Part shown: positions 7,690-9,220 of the stretch, piece by piece
How the letters are laid out: each line of letters starts with the position of its first letter
Position numbering within the stretch: position 1 is the first letter of the stretch
NCBI GenBank assembly: GCA_012838875.1
Contig: DUOL01000065.1
Coordinates: 1-9,220 of the forward strand
Source of the DNA: Bacteroidales bacterium
GTDB taxonomy: Bacteria; Bacteroidota; Bacteroidia; Bacteroidales; WCHB1-69
Length of the DNA stretch: 9,220 nt
Reading direction: 5' to 3'
Notes under the pieces: generated by a model
What the model saw: the letters and a program-made list of their open reading frames with translations, nothing else
Database searches by the model: none
Told to the model about the DNA's origin: nothing
Program-made: the position numbers and the translations under genes

Positions 7690-8934
7690 TTATCTCCCAC
7701 TTAACCAAGTGGACGGATTGATATAGGTGTCATTTTTCCAAACCTCAAAATGTAATTCATAAGTCGTTGAAGTCGTTGACTTAGCTACCTTTCCGATTGT
7801 TTGTTTAATCGTTACTTTATCTCCTTTTTTTACCGAAACGGAGTTTAAATTTTGATAAACGGTAAGATACTCGCCGTGGCGTACCATCACTACTTTCGTC
7901 CCTAAAATGTCAAGAACGCCGGCAACCACTCCCTCAAAAACGGCACGAACCTGCGTGTTCGGTTCAACTAAAATGTCAATCCCCCTATTTTCAATCATTA
8001 CCGAAGGTACGTCCGGGTGTGGATAATTCCCGAAATCGGCAATTTTAGTGCCTTTGGCAACGGGCCAAGGCAATTTCCCTTTATTGGCGGCAAAAGAATT
8101 GCCGACAATCTTCTCCTCCGGCGTTAATAAAATTTCGCTACTACTGCTACTCTTTCCCGATGAAGTGGTCGCTGTCGTGGAGCTTTTTTTCTTTTTGGCA
8201 TTCTCAGCCCGAATCTCCTCTTCAACTGCCTTTTTTATAGCAACATCTAACTCTTTTCTTTTAGCTTGTTTAGTTTTTAAATCGGCGGCTAACTGACGTT
8301 CTTTCTTCTTCAACTCTTCCGTCATTCTGCTCTTCTTATTCCTATCTCGCTCCAACGCCTTAATTTCCCGCTCTTTCTCATTTAGTAAAACCGTCTTCTC
8401 ATCTTTGAGTTGTAAAATCTGCTCATTTTTCTTATTAATCTCTTCACAAGTCTGCTCAATAAGCTCTACTTGCTGTTTGATATTAGCGGAAAAAAGGTTG
8501 TAATACCGCGCCCGCCTAAACATTTGAGAAAAACTCTCTGCCGAAAAAATAAAAGTGATTTTATCTAAAAAATTCCGATTTTTATAAGCTAAATAAACGA
8601 CCCTCGCATAGTCATCTTTCATATATTCTAACTTCTTGTTGAGGTTGAGTAGCAGTTTCTGATTCAAATCCAGCGTCTCTTCCAACGAAAAAATCTCAGT
8701 ATTCATAGTCGTAATTAGCGACTCCCGATTTGTAATCTGCTTACGAAGTACCGCAAGTTGCTGCAAAGAGGTATTTTTATTTTTTTTCGTCTCCTCTAAC
8801 AGCTTCTGTGTAGAGTTAATCTCATTTTCAATCTTTTTTTTATCATTTTTTAATTGGTCGCTCTTACGCTGAGCAGTCGCAAGATTTGTCGCAAAACTTA
8901 AACAAATTAAAAAAAAGATAATTTTACGTTTCAT
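7690..8934 (-). CDS. EnvC-like murein hydrolase activator with degenerate LytM/M23 domain
   Basis: This 414-residue secreted protein has a signal peptide (about 1-22, MKRKIIFFLI...LATAQ), two long charged coiled-coil segments (about 23-125 and 150-248), a Lys- then Ser/Thr-rich linker (about 247-267) and a C-terminal LytM (M23) domain (about 286-414). This is the architecture of EnvC, which sits in the periplasm and activates peptidoglycan amidases at division. The zinc site looks broken. The HxxxD motif is N316-x-x-x-D320 (ENRGID), the YxHL motif is Y-Q-N-L (359-363), and HxH is E393-L-H395. Only D320 and H395 remain, so it should bind and activate a hydrolase rather than cut peptidoglycan. 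The segment VRHGEYLTVYQNL and the end INPSTWL are typical of Bacteroidota EnvC-like proteins. No ftsE or ftsX is adjacent. It converges on atpC with a 69-base gap. Confidence 0.88.
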   Translation of the reverse strand: MKRKIIFFLICLSFATNLATAQRKSDQLKNDKKKIENEINSTQKLLEETKKNKNTSLQQLAVLRKQITNRESLITTMNTEIFSLEETLDLNQKLLLNLNKKLEYMKDDYARVVYLAYKNRNFLDKITFIFSAESFSQMFRRARYYNLFSANIKQQVELIEQTCEEINKKNEQILQLKDEKTVLLNEKEREIKALERDRNKKSRMTEELKKKERQLAADLKTKQAKRKELDVAIKKAVEEEIRAENAKKKKSSTTATTSSGKSSSSSEILLTPEEKIVGNSFAANKGKLPWPVAKGTKIADFGNYPHPDVPSVMIENRGIDILVEPNTQVRAVFEGVVAGVLDILGTKVVMVRHGEYLTVYQNLNSVSVKKGDKVTIKQTIGKVAKSTTSTTYELHFEVWKNDTYINPSTWLSGR

Positions 8935-8966
8935 CTCAATTCTTAGAATATTTTTTTATGAACTTA

Positions 8967-8974
8967 CAAAAATA
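8967..8974 (-). promoter_or_regulatory. Candidate -7 promoter element of envC-like gene
   Basis: On the minus strand this reads TATTTTTG, an exact TAnnTTTG match, 32 bases upstream of the ATG at 8934. A TTTA, three of four matches to the -33 box, lies 19 bases further upstream on that strand. No Shine-Dalgarno sequence is visible in the leader. The remaining spacer up to the repeat at 9056 is AT-rich and I see nothing else in it. Confidence 0.45.
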
Positions 8975-9055
8975 GTATTAATAAAATTAAAGATAAATTT
9001 TCCTCTTATTAAAATATACACAGCTTAATGTTGATTATTGTAATTATTTTCTCTT

Positions 9056-9220
9056 GGGCGTGCCCCCTCGCTGCGCTCGGGGTCGGCGCCCGGTTCCAAG
9101 TCCGCGGGCACAAGCCGTGGGGACGCAAGGCGGCAAAAAGAGCTTCTAAAGTCGCTTTTTTGCCGCCGCGTCCCCAGCGGCTTCCGCCCTTGCGGGCTTT
9201 CCACCTAAGCGCCTCACGCA
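9056..9220 (+). repeat. G+C-rich palindromic extragenic repeat, right copy
   Basis: This begins GGGCGTGCCCCC (preceded by TT) and ends CCTCACGCA at the window edge. The first 110 bases match the left copy at 1-113 in inverted orientation. The remaining 55 bases are the second arm of a large imperfect palindrome centred near 9148, plus a small GCCC/GGGC hairpin at 9186-9197. The two termini share GCGTG and CACGC as short inverted ends. The sequence is G+C-rich in an AT-rich setting and carries no open frame. From memory, dispersed intergenic elements starting TTGGGCGTG, containing GGGCTTTCC, and ending near TCACGCA are common in Bacteroidota; this copy fits that pattern, but I cannot check it. 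It lies about 120 bases upstream of the envC-like start codon. Confidence 0.85.
9111..9184. repeat. Long imperfect palindrome within right repeat copy
   Basis: The bases 9111-9140 (CAAGCCGTGGGGACGC then AAGGCGGCAAAAAG) pair with 9155-9184, whose reverse complement reads GAAGCCGCTGGGGACGC then GGCGGCAAAAAAG. The roughly 30-base arms agree except for one end mismatch, a one-base insertion, a two-base insertion and one A-run length difference. The short central segment 9141-9154 is the loop. Such a structure could form a cruciform in DNA or a very stable RNA hairpin. Confidence 0.85.

Noticed and set aside
7275..7700. Minus-strand open frame of 141 codons across the atpD end, atpC and the intergenic gap
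   Set aside because: It is antisense to the well-supported atpD and atpC genes, its translation has no family resemblance, and its start lies inside the 3' end of the envC-like gene.
9083..9110. Possible tRNA T-arm or tRNA fragment (GGTTCCAAGTCC) in the repeat
   Set aside because: The bases around it do not form the 5-base T stem with a 7-base loop, and no anticodon or acceptor arm can be drawn.
1..9220. Integron attC sites or an insertion sequence delimited by the end repeats
   Set aside because: No integron core sites are visible, no transposase or integrase lies between the repeats, and the enclosed genes are ordinary housekeeping genes.

Overview
The window looks like a chromosomal segment of a member of the Bacteroidota. 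The coding DNA is AT-rich. Candidate promoters carry the Bacteroidota -7 element (TAnnTTTG), and none of the start codons has a clear Shine-Dalgarno sequence. The proteins also fit this phylum: an outer-membrane beta-barrel receptor with a carboxypeptidase-regulatory-like N-terminus, a long F1-beta subunit of about 500 residues, a short F1-epsilon of 79 residues, and an EnvC-like LytM protein. I cannot place it below phylum level with confidence.

Layout, left to right. Positions 1-113 are a G+C-rich (about 63%) palindromic repeat, followed by an AT-only inverted repeat (114-140). A minus-strand two-gene operon follows: a secreted M16 zinc metallopeptidase (5583 down to 2674), then, 11 bases later, a TonB-dependent-receptor-type outer membrane protein (2662 down to 176). 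A 278-base divergent promoter region (5584-5861) separates this operon from the plus-strand pair atpD-atpC (5862-7620), the F1 beta and epsilon subunits. No other ATP synthase genes are present, so the ATP synthase genes are split. A minus-strand EnvC-like murein hydrolase activator (8934-7690) converges on atpC. A second, inverted copy of the G+C-rich repeat (9056-9220) closes the window.

How the genes work together. AtpD and AtpC are partners in the F1 catalytic head. The M16 peptidase and the outer membrane receptor are probably co-transcribed and resemble in concept the receptor-plus-M16-protease pairs (FusA/FusC, YddB/PqqL) in which an imported polypeptide is degraded in the periplasm; here that is inference. 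The EnvC-like protein acts on peptidoglycan remodelling and has no obvious functional link to its neighbours.

The genes belong to known families. The least explained feature is the pair of inverted, G+C-rich, strongly palindromic repeats at the two ends, whose differences include a paired insertion that preserves a stem. I see no CRISPR array, RNA gene, transposase or defence system.
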